NCBI RefSeq assembly: GCF_900117455.1
Contig: NZ_FPHO01000002.1
Location: forward strand, 558,001 to 622,000
Direction: 5' to 3'
From: Hyphomicrobium sp. CS1GBMeth3
GTDB taxonomy: Bacteria; Pseudomonadota; Alphaproteobacteria; Rhizobiales; Hyphomicrobiaceae
DNA: 64,000 nt
A model generated the notes under the pieces. It had not been told where the DNA came from. It made no database searches and was given only the letters and a program-made list of their open reading frames with translations. Positions 36,176 to 47,869 of this stretch are shown piece after piece (the stretch's first letter is position 1; each line of letters opens with the position of its first letter). The translations under genes were made by a program, and so were the position numbers.

Positions 36176-36634
36176 TTGCCAAGCTTCCGTACCGTCCGGC
36201 ACGTTCCGTTCACGCAGCGCGAGATGTTCGATGTGGTGTCGGATGTCGAGCGCTATCCGGAATTCCTGCCGCTCTGTGAAGGGCTCGTCATTGCCGAGCG
36301 CAAAACGGGCGAGCGTGGCACCGAGCTCACGGCGACGATGACTGTTGGATACAAGTCGATCACCGAAGCGTTCACGACGCGCGTCACGCTCGATCCCGAA
36401 GCGAGCCTCATCACGGTGCGCAATCTCGACGGGCCGTTCTCGCATCTCGAGAACGAGTGGCGCTTCCTGCCCGCCGGATCCGGCTGCGACGTCCACTTCG
36501 CCATCTCTTACGCGTTCCGCTCGACGATGCTGTCGCTGATCGTCGGCGCCGCGTTCGACAAGGCCGTGCGCAGCTATACGCAGGCGTTCGAAGCGCGTGC
36601 ACGGGCGCTTTATGGGCCTCGCGCCGAGGCGTGA
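36176..36634 (+). CDS. RatA/Coq10-like SRPBCC protein
   Basis: A 152-residue START-like (SRPBCC) protein beginning with TTG nine bases after lipA. Typical features are the start FRTVRHVPFTQREMFDVVSDVERYPEFLPLCEG and the late NEWRF and FDKAVRSYTQAFEARA segments. Relatives are mitochondrial Coq10, which binds ubiquinone, and E. coli RatA. The position after lipA is conserved in alphaproteobacteria and favours a ubiquinone-related role over a toxin. Confidence 0.85.
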   Translation: MPSFRTVRHVPFTQREMFDVVSDVERYPEFLPLCEGLVIAERKTGERGTELTATMTVGYKSITEAFTTRVTLDPEASLITVRNLDGPFSHLENEWRFLPAGSGCDVHFAISYAFRSTMLSLIVGAAFDKAVRSYTQAFEARARALYGPRAEA

Positions 36635-36643
36635 CCCCCCGGG

Positions 36644-37447
36644 CTAGTTGATGGCTTTGTCGCGGTTGCGGATCGTGGCCAGCCCGATCGCGGTGTCGAA
36701 GCCCTTGGCGCCTGAGATCCGCGTGCCATCGAGATCGGCGTTGCTGAGATCCGCTCCCGTGAGGTCGGCTCCCGTCAGGTCCGCTTGAGAGAGATCGGCG
36801 TTCTTCAGGATGGCGCCTTTGAGATTCGCGCCTTTGAGGTTCGCAAAGCGCAGCGAGACGTGGGTCAGGTTGGCACCGGTCAAATCGGCTGCGCTGAGGT
36901 CTGCGGATTCCAGTCGCGAGCGCCACATCATCTCGATGAAGCCGGTGTCGTTTTGGGGTGCCAGCGTCGCCCCTGACATGTGGGCGCCCGCGAAGCTCGC
37001 ACCATTGAAGATGCCGAACAGGCGGGCCTTGGTGAGATCGGCGCCGGTGAAGCTCGGCGACTCGCCGCGGCCGGCTTCGAATGTGGTGGTCGTGGTGGGA
37101 CGCAACAGGCTGGCGCCAGCTAGGTTGGCGCGATCGAAGCGCGCGCCGATGGCAACCACGCGGTCGAGCTTGGCTTGGCGCAGGTCGACGTCGGAGAGGT
37201 CCGCTCCGGATAGGTCGGCACCGAACAGGTTGGCTTCGCTCAGGCGCGCCTTCTTGAAGTGCAGCCCCGCGAGGTCGAGGCCCGCGAGATCGCGTTTACT
37301 GTAGTCGATCGGAGCCGTATCGGTGGCGCGGAACAACTCCTCCGTGACCTGGCGCGCCGTGAACTCGGCCCCCAGCGCTGGCCCGACGGCGAGCGAGAGC
37401 GCTGCGGCGCATGCGGCCGGAATGCTGTAGCGGGTCCAAGAGGTCAC
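36644..37447 (-). CDS. Exported pentapeptide-repeat protein
   Basis: A 267-residue protein with a signal peptide (residues 1-26, ending GPALGA). From about residue 47 to the end it consists of A(D/N)LxG-type pentapeptide repeats, in two blocks broken by a non-repeat insert around 113-135 ([15 protein letters not shown]). Such repeats fold into a right-handed beta-helix. No binding partner can be inferred. It is convergent with the RatA-like gene (nine bases between stops) and upstream of cinA. Confidence 0.8.
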   Translation of the reverse strand: MTSWTRYSIPAACAAALSLAVGPALGAEFTARQVTEELFRATDTAPIDYSKRDLAGLDLAGLHFKKARLSEANLFGADLSGADLSDVDLRQAKLDRVVAIGARFDRANLAGASLLRPTTTTTFEAGRGESPSFTGADLTKARLFGIFNGASFAGAHMSGATLAPQNDTGFIEMMWRSRLESADLSAADLTGANLTHVSLRFANLKGANLKGAILKNADLSQADLTGADLTGADLSNADLDGTRISGAKGFDTAIGLATIRNRDKAIN

Positions 37448-37543
37448 GAATGGCGCTCCATGGCAAAGAGGGCTCTTTCGGCAGCCAGCCTATCCGGCTG
37501 TGCGGCGGATATCCATCGCAAGCCTCGCCTCAGCTCAGTAAGC

Positions 37544-38038
37544 TCACGCGGCCAACGCCTGGTCCAGCATTTTGAGCGCCTCCGCAACGGTATGGCTTCG
37601 TACCTTGGAACGGCCGATGTCGCCGAAATGGAACTCGCGCACGAGGGTATCCGCTCCGGGCGCTGCCAGCCCGACGTAGACGAGCCCAACCGGCTTCGCT
37701 TCCGTTCCGCCGTCTGGCCCCGCGATGCCCGTTACGGCCAGCGTGACTTCGGCCGCGGATGCGCGGCGGGCTCCCGTGGTCATCGCGCCGGCCACCTCGG
37801 GGCTGACAGCCCCGTGACGCAGGAGAAGCTCGAAATCGACATTGAGCACGCCGACTTTGGCCGCGTTCGAATAGGTGACGAACCCGCGCTCGTAGACATC
37901 GGAGGCGCCGGGGATCTCCGTGAACAGCGCGGCGAGGAGACCACCGGTGCAACTTTCGGCCGTGGCCAGCTTCAGGCCGCGTGCCCGCAACTGGGCAAGC
38001 AACCGCTCTGCGTGCGAGATGAGCTCCGCTGAAAACAT
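37544..38038 (-). CDS. cinA: CinA C-terminal domain protein (PncC-type amidohydrolase)
   Basis: A 164-residue stand-alone CinA C-terminal domain. The motifs ATAESCTGGLLAALFTEIPGAS, GFVTYSNAAK and AVTGIAGPDGGTEAKPVG match nicotinamide-nucleotide amidase (PncC). The MoCF-like N-terminal domain of full CinA is absent, which is common. It deamidates NMN in NAD recycling. It lies on the same strand as the pentapeptide gene and the MarR gene. Confidence 0.9.
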   Translation of the reverse strand: MFSAELISHAERLLAQLRARGLKLATAESCTGGLLAALFTEIPGASDVYERGFVTYSNAAKVGVLNVDFELLLRHGAVSPEVAGAMTTGARRASAAEVTLAVTGIAGPDGGTEAKPVGLVYVGLAAPGADTLVREFHFGDIGRSKVRSHTVAEALKMLDQALAA

Positions 38039-38169
38039 GATCGTGTCCCTAGAGATGCGAATGGAGTGATCCTAGACGTTCAACGCCCAGCCCCGGAAAG
38101 GGTTCGAGGCGCCCTTTGCGGAGCGCCTCGAGTTGATCGATCGGCAACACTCGTTGGGAGGGGCGTAGA

Positions 38170-38697
38170 TCAGTCCGCGACCAGCTTCTCGGCGAGGCGC
38201 AGCAGGTCATCCAGCTTGGCGCGGGTCTCGACGCCCATCACTGCGACAGAGCGCGCTTGGGCCGCCTGCCAGACAGGGAAAGCGTCTTTCAGCACCACCT
38301 GACCCTTTGGCGTGAGGTGCAAGCCACGACCGCGCCGTCCTGCCGGCGGGTCCATGATGATCATGCCGAGTGCCAGGAGCCGCTTCAGGTTGCGCGACAG
38401 CGTGGACTTCTCGATGTCAAGCTCGTGGCCGATCTCGACGGCAGTAATGCCGTCGCGGGACGCGAGCTGCGCCAGCAGCGTGTACTGGCTCGCAGTGATG
38501 CCGAGCGGGCGCATGGCATCGTCGTAGAGTCGCGTGATGATGCGCGACAGCTGGCGGACGCGCGTTGCGAGGCACGTCGCCGCCGTGGTTTCGGCGATGT
38601 CGGAGATGTTCGCATTGCTGGTCTCGCCGGACTGAGGACGCTCGAGCGTGTGCATCAGGTTCATGGCGTGTGTCCCCCGGGAATCGCTTTTGGTCAT
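38170..38697 (-). CDS. MarR family transcriptional regulator
   Basis: A 175-residue winged-helix regulator. The DNA-binding core includes TASQYTLLAQLASRDGITAVEIGHELDIEKSTLSRNLKRL and the wing DPPAGRRGRGLHLTPKG. I chose the ATG at 38697 with AGGTGG about six bases upstream; an upstream in-frame start at 38742 is less likely. The N-terminal 40 residues are unstructured. The target genes are not evident, and neither neighbour is an efflux or catabolic gene. Confidence 0.82.
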   Translation of the reverse strand: MTKSDSRGTHAMNLMHTLERPQSGETSNANISDIAETTAATCLATRVRQLSRIITRLYDDAMRPLGITASQYTLLAQLASRDGITAVEIGHELDIEKSTLSRNLKRLLALGMIIMDPPAGRRGRGLHLTPKGQVVLKDAFPVWQAAQARSVAVMGVETRAKLDDLLRLAEKLVAD

Positions 38698-38781
38698 ACA
38701 ACCACCTGTCTCCTGATGCCGCGATTCTGGCGAAGGGGTCAACGCAAGCTGGGCCGATGGATGTGAGAAATTGCGCCGGGG

Positions 38782-39981
38782 CTACACCGGTAGCAGCACC
38801 GTAGCCGAGGCCAGCGCGGCGATGCCTTCCTTGCGGCCCGTAAATCCAAGGCGCTCGGTGGTCGTCGCCTTCACCGCGACGCGGGTGACGTCGATCCCGA
38901 GCACCTCAGCGATGACGGCGCGCATGGCGTCCCGGTGCGGGCCGATGCGTGGCTCCTCGCAGAGGATGGTGACGTCGACGTTGGTGATACGGCCGCCGCG
39001 AGCGGCGATACGACGGGCGGCATCCTCCAGGAAGAGGCGCGAGGGGGCGCCCTTCCAGGCAGGATCGGAGGGCGGGAAATGCTGGCCGATGTCACCGTCT
39101 CCGATGGCGCCGAGGAGGGCGTCCGTCAGGGCGTGGAGGGGCGCGTCGGCATCCGAATGGCCGAGCAGGCCGCGGTCGTGGGGGATGCGCACGCCTGCGA
39201 GCCAGACGTGATCACCGTCGCAGAAGGCGTGGACGTCGAAGCCGGTGCCGATCCGTGGCTCGTAAGCCGGGGCGGCCGATCGCAGAAGCCGTTCGGCCAT
39301 GGCCATGTCCTCCGCAGTCGTGATCTTGAGGTTTTGCGTCGAGCCCGCCACCAGCGCTACACCGAGCCCCGCCCATTCGGCGATGGCGGCGTCGTCTGTG
39401 AAGGCGAGCGGCGCGCCTTCAGCCGCGGCTCGTTGGTGGGCTGCCAAAATGGGGGCGAAGCGGAAACCTTGCGGGGTCTGGGCCCGCCAGAGCCCGGCGC
39501 GGGGCACCGTGTCTGCGATCGTGCCGCGGCCGGTGTCGCGTTTCAGGGTGTCGGCCAGGGGCTCGGCGGCGATCGCGCCATCGTGTGCGGCGAGCGCGGC
39601 GTGGACGCGCGCGATGACGTCGGGTGTCAGCAGTGGGCGGGCGGCGTCGTGGATCAGCACGAAATCCGGGGCGGCCGTTGCCAAGGCCTCAAGCCCGAGC
39701 CGGACGGAATCCTGGCGCGTAGCCCCGCCGGTCACTGGCGCGGTGAGGCGTGGCTCGTCCTTAGGAGCACCTGCCGCGTAAAGCTCGGCGTCATCGGGAT
39801 GAATGACCACCGTGATGCTGGATACCAGCGGTGAGGCGCGAAAGGCCGCGATGGTGTGGGCAAGAACCGGGCAGCCGGCCAGCAGCGCATACTGCTTGGG
39901 CACGTCCTCGGGCCCGCGGCCCGCGCGGGTGCCGCGTCCGGCGGCAACGATCAGGGCGGCTGTTGTCACGGGTGGGCCCAT
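38782..39981 (-). CDS. ispDF: Bifunctional IspD/IspF enzyme of isoprenoid synthesis
   Basis: A 399-residue fusion typical of alphaproteobacteria. The N-terminal half is the CDP-ME synthase, with the CTP loop [19 protein letters not shown] and [11 protein letters not shown]. The C-terminal half is ME-cPP synthase: GTGFDVHAF (metal-binding Asp and His), [33 protein letters not shown], and the conserved late region [20 protein letters not shown]. Together they carry out two non-consecutive steps of the MEP pathway. The gene is divergent from dusB across 167 bases, as often seen. Confidence 0.96.
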   Translation of the reverse strand: MGPPVTTAALIVAAGRGTRAGRGPEDVPKQYALLAGCPVLAHTIAAFRASPLVSSITVVIHPDDAELYAAGAPKDEPRLTAPVTGGATRQDSVRLGLEALATAAPDFVLIHDAARPLLTPDVIARVHAALAAHDGAIAAEPLADTLKRDTGRGTIADTVPRAGLWRAQTPQGFRFAPILAAHQRAAAEGAPLAFTDDAAIAEWAGLGVALVAGSTQNLKITTAEDMAMAERLLRSAAPAYEPRIGTGFDVHAFCDGDHVWLAGVRIPHDRGLLGHSDADAPLHALTDALLGAIGDGDIGQHFPPSDPAWKGAPSRLFLEDAARRIAARGGRITNVDVTILCEEPRIGPHRDAMRAVIAEVLGIDVTRVAVKATTTERLGFTGRKEGIAALASATVLLPV

Positions 39982-40148
39982 ACAGTCGGAAGTCGAATCG
40001 GCAGGGACTTAGCCTGTGGCGCGGCAATTCGGCAATTGCCTATCGACTGTTCGCGCTTGCGCTGGATTGGGAGCCAGAATATTGTGCCTAAATCCAAGGC
40101 ACGTTAAATTCATGCCCAATATGTGGGCAGATACAGAGGTTCCGGCGC

Positions 40149-41174
40149 TTGGCCTGTATCAGAATTGGATCTCAAATATCTGTAAATTCAGTATTTCTCG
40201 CACCTATGACGGGTGTGAGCGATCTCCCGTTCCGGCGTCTCGTCCACGCTCAGGGAGCCGGTCTCGTCGTGTCCGAGATGGTCGCGAGTGCCGAGCTGGT
40301 CCAGAAGCGCGCAGACGTCGTCCGCCGGGCCGAGGGCAGCGGATTGAAGCCGTTTGTGATGCAACTCGTCGGGTGCGAGGCGCGCTGGATGGGCGAGGGG
40401 GCGCGCATCGCCGAGGCTAACGGCGCGGACATCATCGACATCAACATGGGCTGCCCGAGCCGCGAGGTGACGGGCAAGGCGTCCGGCTCGGCGCTGATGC
40501 GCAATCTCGATCAGGCGCTGGAACTGATCCGGGCGGTGGTCACTGCCGTGTCGGTTCCGGTCACGCTCAAGATGCGCCTCGGCTGGGACGAGCGCGCGCG
40601 CAATGCACCCGAACTCGCCCGTCGGGCGGAGGCCGAGGGCGTGCAGGCCGTTACCGTGCATGGCCGCACGCGTCAGCAGTTCTTCAAGGGGAAGGCGGAT
40701 TGGTCGGCGGTGCGTCCGGTCAAGGAGGCCGTCTGTATCCCCGTGATCGTCAACGGCGACATCGCGACGGCTGGGGATGCGCGTGACGCGCTCGCGGCGT
40801 CGGGCGCCGATGCCGTCATGATCGGACGGGCCGCGTACGGCGCGCCATGGCTACCGGGTCGCGTCGCCGCTGCGCTCGATGGCGGCAGAGAAGGCGACGC
40901 GCCGGCGCTTGCCGAGCAGGGGCGGATCGCGCGCGGGCACGTGGAAGCGATGCTCGATCACTACGGCGCGTATCTCGGCCTGCGCAATGCGCGCAAGCAC
41001 ATGGGTTGGTATCTCGAGACAAGCGGGCATCGAGCAGCGACGCGCAAGGCATGGCGGCGCCAGATCTGCACCGAGGACGATCCAGTGCGCGCGTTGGGAT
41101 TGCTGGAAGCGTTTTATGGGGATGCGCCCGAGCGCGACGTGCTCGGGCAGGATGCGTTGGAGGTTGCTGCGTGA
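40149..41174 (+). CDS. dusB: tRNA-dihydrouridine synthase DusB
   Basis: A 341-residue flavin enzyme with [14 protein letters not shown] at the N-terminus, the catalytic Cys in [26 protein letters not shown] and the FMN-binding VNGDI and MIGRAA segments. The TTG at 40149 gives the usual short lead before IG. DusB reduces uridines in the D-loop of tRNA. It overlaps ntrB by four bases (GTGA), the classic dusB-ntrB-ntrC operon. Confidence 0.93.
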   Translation: MACIRIGSQISVNSVFLAPMTGVSDLPFRRLVHAQGAGLVVSEMVASAELVQKRADVVRRAEGSGLKPFVMQLVGCEARWMGEGARIAEANGADIIDINMGCPSREVTGKASGSALMRNLDQALELIRAVVTAVSVPVTLKMRLGWDERARNAPELARRAEAEGVQAVTVHGRTRQQFFKGKADWSAVRPVKEAVCIPVIVNGDIATAGDARDALAASGADAVMIGRAAYGAPWLPGRVAAALDGGREGDAPALAEQGRIARGHVEAMLDHYGAYLGLRNARKHMGWYLETSGHRAATRKAWRRQICTEDDPVRALGLLEAFYGDAPERDVLGQDALEVAA

Positions 41175-42343
41175 GCAAGAGAGCCGTTGAGCGTCCGATC
41201 CCGTTTCGCAAGCCCGTCGTCGAGCACGATATGCTGCTCGGCGCGCTGCCGCATCCGATCCTGGTGATCGCCGACGACAACCGGATCGTCTACGGCAACG
41301 CGGCCTCAGAGGCTTTTCTCTCGACCAGCGCCACGATGATGACGCGCCTGCGTCTCGATGACGTGGTGGCCTTTGGTTGCCCGCTGCTGGCGCTCGTCGA
41401 TCAGGTGCGGGACACGGGCTCAACGCTCAACGAGTACGGCGTCGAGATGGCGAGCCCGAAGTTCACGACGCCGAAGCTGGTCGATGTCTATGCTGGGCCC
41501 ATGAACGACAGCGTGCAGCTCATTGTCATCATGCTGCAGCAGCGGACCATGGCGCAGATGATCGAGCGGCAGCTCACGCATCGCGCCGCGGCGCGCTCTG
41601 TTTCGGGCATGGCGGCGGTGCTCGCCCACGAGATCAAGAACCCGCTATCCGGAATCAAGGGCGCGGCGCAGCTCCTCGAGCAGAACCTTTCCGACGAGGA
41701 CCGGGCGCTCTCCCAACTTATCTGCTCGGAGACGGAGCGCATCCGTAATCTGGTCAACCGTATGGAGGTATTCGGTGACGAGCGCCCGCTTTCGAAAGAG
41801 CCGGTCAACATCCACGACGTGCTGAATCACGTGCGCCGTCTCGCGGAGACGGGCTTTGCGCGCAACGTGCGCATCGTCGAGGATTACGATCCGTCGCTGC
41901 CGCCGGTTCCGGGCAATCGCGACAAGCTCGTGCAGGCCTTCCTCAACCTGATCAAGAATGCGGCCGAAGCGATCGGCGAGAACACGGACGGGCAGGGGCG
42001 CATCGTCATGCAGACGTCCTTCCGCCCTGGTGTGCGGCTGTCGGTTCCCGGAGCGGAGGCGCGCATCACGCTGCCCCTGATGATCCAGATAGAGGACAAC
42101 GGGCCGGGGGTTCCCGACCACCTGAAGCCGCACCTCTTCGATCCCTTCGTCACTACCAAGCACAATGGCACCGGTCTCGGCCTTGCGCTCGTCGCCAAGA
42201 TCATCGGCGATCACGGCGGCATCATCGAATGCGACAGCGAGGCCAATCGTACCGTGTTTCGTGTCCTCCTGCCGATGCAAGACCGCAGCCCCAAGATCGA
42301 GCCGTTCCGGCGGCAGATTCCAGCCAACGACAGGAGCAAATAG
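41171..42343 (+). CDS. ntrB: Nitrogen regulation sensor kinase NtrB
   Basis: A 390-residue soluble sensor kinase. A PAS-like domain (about 20-130, [18 protein letters not shown]) precedes the H-box with His153 in [20 protein letters not shown] and the ATPase domain with [17 protein letters not shown] and GTGLGLAL. It starts at the GTG at 41171, overlapping dusB by four bases; the frame is open upstream only because it runs through dusB. It phosphorylates and dephosphorylates NtrC, normally under control of GlnB. Confidence 0.94.
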   Translation: MSKRAVERPIPFRKPVVEHDMLLGALPHPILVIADDNRIVYGNAASEAFLSTSATMMTRLRLDDVVAFGCPLLALVDQVRDTGSTLNEYGVEMASPKFTTPKLVDVYAGPMNDSVQLIVIMLQQRTMAQMIERQLTHRAAARSVSGMAAVLAHEIKNPLSGIKGAAQLLEQNLSDEDRALSQLICSETERIRNLVNRMEVFGDERPLSKEPVNIHDVLNHVRRLAETGFARNVRIVEDYDPSLPPVPGNRDKLVQAFLNLIKNAAEAIGENTDGQGRIVMQTSFRPGVRLSVPGAEARITLPLMIQIEDNGPGVPDHLKPHLFDPFVTTKHNGTGLGLALVAKIIGDHGGIIECDSEANRTVFRVLLPMQDRSPKIEPFRRQIPANDRSK

Positions 42344-42348
42344 CACCC

Positions 42349-43794
<1,446 letters not shown>

Positions 43795-44085
43795 GCGGCG
43801 AATCCTTTTCTCAGCCATTTTTTGGCCTGCGATACGCTCGAATACTGTGCCGGAGCCGTGCCCAGCGCTCCGGCACCTCATCCAATTTGGCAACAGATCG
43901 CGTGGCGCCGTTGCACAGACGGCGTTCGGTCGCACGGATTGCGTCGCAGGAATGTCACAGTTAAAGTGTGGTCTGTGCCCGGTGCACGCCACCTCGGGTC
44001 TTCTGAGTGGCGGGGACGCATATCCGACGCGAACGCTCGTGCTCGGAGAGTAACACTCGCCCCGGCCTCTTTACACGCGGCAGCA

Positions 44086-46392
44086 ATGGCAGGACCTATG
44101 AGCGGCGAAGGCTCCAAAAACAGGGCCGGGTTGACGGACGGCGCGGCCTCGCCGCTGCTGGACCTCACCGACCGTGGCTTCATGACCGGCCTCGTGGTCG
44201 TGATTCTGTCGCTGGTCTCGGCACTTGCGACCTACCTCATTTTGACGGGCCTGACGCCGGTTCCCCCGCGCGACGACGTCGTGCTCGTGGCCCTGCTCGT
44301 CAACGTGATCTTGATCGCGTCGATGATCGGCATCATTGCCTGGCAAGGCTACGGCATGTGGCGTGCCTGGCGCGCCAAGCTCGCGGGGGCGCGGCTGCAT
44401 GTGCGCATCGTGCTTCTGTTCTCGATCATCGCCGCGCTGCCGACGATGATGCTAGCGGTTGCCGCGACGACGACGTTCTCCCGCTCGCTCGACGGATGGT
44501 TCTCGACGCGCACGCGGGAGATCATCGACAACTCGGTCGAGGTGGCGCAGGCCTACGTCGTCGAGCACGGCCAGCTTCTGCGCACCGATCTCGCGAACAT
44601 GGTGCGGGACATCGATTCCGCTGCCGAGCAGATCCCGGCTGACTCGCCCGACTTCAAGCAGCATGTGATTGCGCAGGCAGGTCTGCGCGACATCCCGGCC
44701 GCGTATGTGATCGACGACAAGGGTGATCCGGTCATCGCCGCGCTCGAAGACGACAAGATGCCGTTCACGCCGGTGCCACCCTATTATCTCAGGCAGGCGT
44801 CGGCAGGGCAGGTGGCGTTGTTCACGCCGACAGGGACGGCGCAGGTGTCGGCGGTGGCCAAGCTCAACCGCTATGCCGATCGCTATCTCTACGTCACGCG
44901 GCTGTTGAGCCCGAAGGTCATGGGGCATCTGCAGCGCACGGCGCAGAGCGTCGACGAATACAACGCGCTGCGCGCCGCGCGCGGCGGGCTTAAGCTCGCC
45001 CACGGGCTCATCTACTTCATGATTTCGATGACGGCGCTGCTCGCCGCCATCTGGGTTGGTCTCTGGTTTGCGGGCCGCTTCGTGGCCCCGATCCGCCGCC
45101 TCATCGAGGCCGCGCAGCAGGTGTCGCGCGGCAACCTCAAGGTCGAGCTGCCCGAGCGGCGCGGGGAGGGCGACTTGCGCCGCCTGTCATCCACCTTCAA
45201 CACAATGACGCGCGAGCTCAAACACCAGCGCGACGCGCTGATGACGGCCAACGAGCAGCTTCTCGATCGCCGGCGCTTCATGGAAGCGGTGCTGTCCGGC
45301 GTCTCGGCGGGCGTCATCGGCCTCGACAGCCAGGATCGCATCACGCTGGTCTCGCGCTCCGCACAGCAGCTGCTCGCCATTCCCGAGCAGGACATCGTCG
45401 GCAAGAAGCTCGTCGATGCGCTGCCGGTGCTGGCGCCGGCGCTCGAGCGGCGCGAAGAGCAGGGCATGAAATCGCGCGGGGCGCAGGAGATCTCGATCAC
45501 CATCGGGGACGACGAGCGCACCTTCGCCGTGCGGGTGACGCGCGAGCAGGCGGGGCCGGGCGACGTCGGCTCGGTGGTGACGTTCGACGACATCACGGAG
45601 CTCGTCTCCGCGCAGCGCACGTCGGCATGGGCGGATGTAGCCCGACGCATCGCGCACGAGATCAAGAATCCGCTGACGCCGATCATCCTCTCGGCCGAGC
45701 GCATCCGGCGCAAATACGGGCGCGTCATCGTCGACGACCGCGACACATTCGAGAAGCTAACGGCGACCATCGAGCGGCAGGCGGGCGACATCAAGACGAT
45801 GGTCGACGAGTTCGCCTCGTTCGCGCGCATTCCGAAGCCGGTCATCGAGATCGCCGATCTCCGCGACGCGATCACGGATTCGGTGATCCTGTTCCGCGAG
45901 AGTCATGCCGGCGTCGTCTATGGGCTCAAGATGCCGGAGGGGCCGGTTGACGCTGCTTTCGACCGCAGGCTGCTCACGCAGGCCGTGACCAACCTTGTCA
46001 AGAATGCGACCGAAGCTGTCGAGTCCTCGGTCGAGGGCGAGCCGGTGCGCAAGGGGCGCGTCGACATCGAGCTGCGGATCGACGAGACCACGGTCGCCAT
46101 CGACGTCATCGACAACGGCCCGGGGCTTCCGAAGCACAACCGTTCGCGATTGCTCGAGCCTTACGTGACGACCAAGGGCCACAAGGGCACCGGCCTCGGC
46201 CTCGCGATCGTTGCCAAGATTACGGAGCAACACGGGGGCGAATTGCTCCTGGACGATGCGCCACAGACGCCGGAGCGCCCGAGCGGCGCGCGCGTGACGC
46301 TGTCGTTCCCATCTTCCATTTTGACGCCTCCGAAACCCGCAAAAGTTGATGAGACCGGCGACGGCTCACGCCAGCGGGCTGCGGGCGAATGA
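44086..46392 (+). CDS. ntrY: Membrane sensor kinase NtrY
   Basis: A sensor kinase of about 768 residues. The N-terminus has two to three membrane helices (LVVVILSLVSALATYLIL and VALLVNVILIASMIGII, then IVLLFSIIAALPTMMLAV), followed by a periplasmic region, another helix near YFMISMTALLAAIWVGLWF, a HAMP domain (RFVAPIRRLIEAAQQVS), a PAS domain and a kinase core with His524 in [25 protein letters not shown] and GTGLGLAI follow. The start could be 44086 or 44098; both have weak ribosome-binding sites. It partners NtrX. The 291 bases before it hold no recognisable gene. Confidence 0.92.
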   Translation: MAGPMSGEGSKNRAGLTDGAASPLLDLTDRGFMTGLVVVILSLVSALATYLILTGLTPVPPRDDVVLVALLVNVILIASMIGIIAWQGYGMWRAWRAKLAGARLHVRIVLLFSIIAALPTMMLAVAATTTFSRSLDGWFSTRTREIIDNSVEVAQAYVVEHGQLLRTDLANMVRDIDSAAEQIPADSPDFKQHVIAQAGLRDIPAAYVIDDKGDPVIAALEDDKMPFTPVPPYYLRQASAGQVALFTPTGTAQVSAVAKLNRYADRYLYVTRLLSPKVMGHLQRTAQSVDEYNALRAARGGLKLAHGLIYFMISMTALLAAIWVGLWFAGRFVAPIRRLIEAAQQVSRGNLKVELPERRGEGDLRRLSSTFNTMTRELKHQRDALMTANEQLLDRRRFMEAVLSGVSAGVIGLDSQDRITLVSRSAQQLLAIPEQDIVGKKLVDALPVLAPALERREEQGMKSRGAQEISITIGDDERTFAVRVTREQAGPGDVGSVVTFDDITELVSAQRTSAWADVARRIAHEIKNPLTPIILSAERIRRKYGRVIVDDRDTFEKLTATIERQAGDIKTMVDEFASFARIPKPVIEIADLRDAITDSVILFRESHAGVVYGLKMPEGPVDAAFDRRLLTQAVTNLVKNATEAVESSVEGEPVRKGRVDIELRIDETTVAIDVIDNGPGLPKHNRSRLLEPYVTTKGHKGTGLGLAIVAKITEQHGGELLLDDAPQTPERPSGARVTLSFPSSILTPPKPAKVDETGDGSRQRAAGE

Positions 46393-46436
46393 GATTTGGA
46401 CTACGAACAGTGACGCGAGCACGAGGGAGTTGAGCG

Positions 46437-47831
46437 ATGGCTGCAGACATCCTGATCGTCGATGACGAAGCGGATATCCGGGAGCTGGTTGCGGGAATTC
46501 TGGAGGACGAGGGTCACCGCACGCGGCTTGCCCGCGACAGCGACGAAGCCTTGCGCATCATTGAGGAGCGCCGGCCGCAGCTCGTCATCCTCGATATCTG
46601 GCTACAGGGCAGCCGGCTCGACGGGCTCGAGGTGCTGTCGGTGATCAAGCGCACCTACCCCGAGCTGCCGGTCGTCATCATCTCGGGCCACGGTAACATC
46701 GAGACGGCGGTGACGGCGATCAAGCGCGGTGCCTACGATTACATCGAAAAGCCGTTCAAGGCGGATCGGCTCGTGCTGGTGACGCTGCGCGCGCTCGAAG
46801 CCTCGCAGTTGAAGCGCGAGGTGCGCGAGCTCAAGGAGCGCTCGACGGTGTCGGCGGAGATGATCGGCAAGTCGCCCGCCATCAATCAGCTCAAGGGCGC
46901 GATCGATCGCCTTGCACCGACCAACAGCCGTATCCTGATCCGTGGCTCATCGGGTGCCGGCAAGGAGCTCGCCGCGCGTCTTCTGCATCAGAAGTCGCAT
47001 CGCGCAGACGGGCCGTTCATCGTGCTCAATGCCGCTTCCATGGCGCCGGATCGCGTGGAGGAGGAGCTGTTCGGCACCGAGGATCGTTCGGGCGGTCCGC
47101 GCAAGGTCGGCGCGCTTGAGGAAGCGCACGGCGGCACGCTCTACATCGACGAAGTCGCGGACATGCCGATCGAGACGCAGGGCAAGGTGCTGCGCGTGCT
47201 CGTCGAGCAGAAGTTCCAGCGCATCGGCGGGGCGCAGAAGGTGTCGGTCGATGTGCGCATCGTGTCTTCGACGAGCCGCGACCTCGAGCGCGACATGAGC
47301 GAAGGGCGTTTCCGCGAGGATCTCTATCATCGCCTCAACGTAGTGCCGTTGCGGGTGCCGGGGCTCGCCGAGCGGCGCGAGGATATCCCCGATCTCATCC
47401 AGTATTTCGTAAGCCAGCTCTCGCAGGCCTCGGGGCTTGCGCCGCGTCGCATCGGCGAGGATGCGATCGCCGTGCTGCAGGCGCACGACTGGCCGGGCAA
47501 CGTGCGCGAGCTTCGCAACAACATCGAGCGCCTTATGATCCTGGCAGGCGGTGATCCCTCGACGGTGATCACGGCCGACATGCTGCCCGAGGAGATCGGC
47601 TCCAACGTGCCGCTGCCGGTCAACGGCGGGGCGGAGCATCTGATGAGCCTGCCGCTGCGCGAAGCACGCGAGATCTTCGAGCGTGAGTACCTGCTGGCGC
47701 AAATCAACCGCTTCGGCGGCAACATCTCGCGCACGGCCGAGTTCGTCGGCATGGAGCGCTCGGCGCTGCATCGCAAGCTGCGCGCGCTCGGCGTCTCGTC
47801 CGACCAACGCGTCAGCGAGAAGGTTGGCTGA
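46437..47831 (+). CDS. ntrX: Response regulator NtrX
   Basis: A 464-residue NtrC-family regulator. The receiver has Asp53 in VILDIWLQGS. The AAA+ domain has Walker A RGSSGAGKE and Walker B LYIDEVADMP, but the GAFTGA loop is missing: LFGTEDRSGGPRKVGALEEA stands where [10 protein letters not shown] would be. The C-terminal helix-turn-helix is ISRTAEFVGMERSALHRKL. Loss of GAFTGA is known for alphaproteobacterial NtrX and predicts sigma-54-independent action. GGGAG precedes the ATG. Confidence 0.94.
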   Translation: MAADILIVDDEADIRELVAGILEDEGHRTRLARDSDEALRIIEERRPQLVILDIWLQGSRLDGLEVLSVIKRTYPELPVVIISGHGNIETAVTAIKRGAYDYIEKPFKADRLVLVTLRALEASQLKREVRELKERSTVSAEMIGKSPAINQLKGAIDRLAPTNSRILIRGSSGAGKELAARLLHQKSHRADGPFIVLNAASMAPDRVEEELFGTEDRSGGPRKVGALEEAHGGTLYIDEVADMPIETQGKVLRVLVEQKFQRIGGAQKVSVDVRIVSSTSRDLERDMSEGRFREDLYHRLNVVPLRVPGLAERREDIPDLIQYFVSQLSQASGLAPRRIGEDAIAVLQAHDWPGNVRELRNNIERLMILAGGDPSTVITADMLPEEIGSNVPLPVNGGAEHLMSLPLREAREIFEREYLLAQINRFGGNISRTAEFVGMERSALHRKLRALGVSSDQRVSEKVG

Positions 47832-47869
47832 GGCGGTCGCGCAAATTATAGCAGCGGAGCAGGGCGGGC

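Noticed and set aside
36176..36634. A RatA-type toxin-antitoxin pair
   Set aside because: No small antitoxin partner (RatB-like) is adjacent; the lipA-linked position fits the Coq10-like role.
43795..44085. A possible sigma-54 promoter before ntrY (TGGCGCCGTTGCA)
   Set aside because: The GG and GC elements are only seven bases apart instead of ten.
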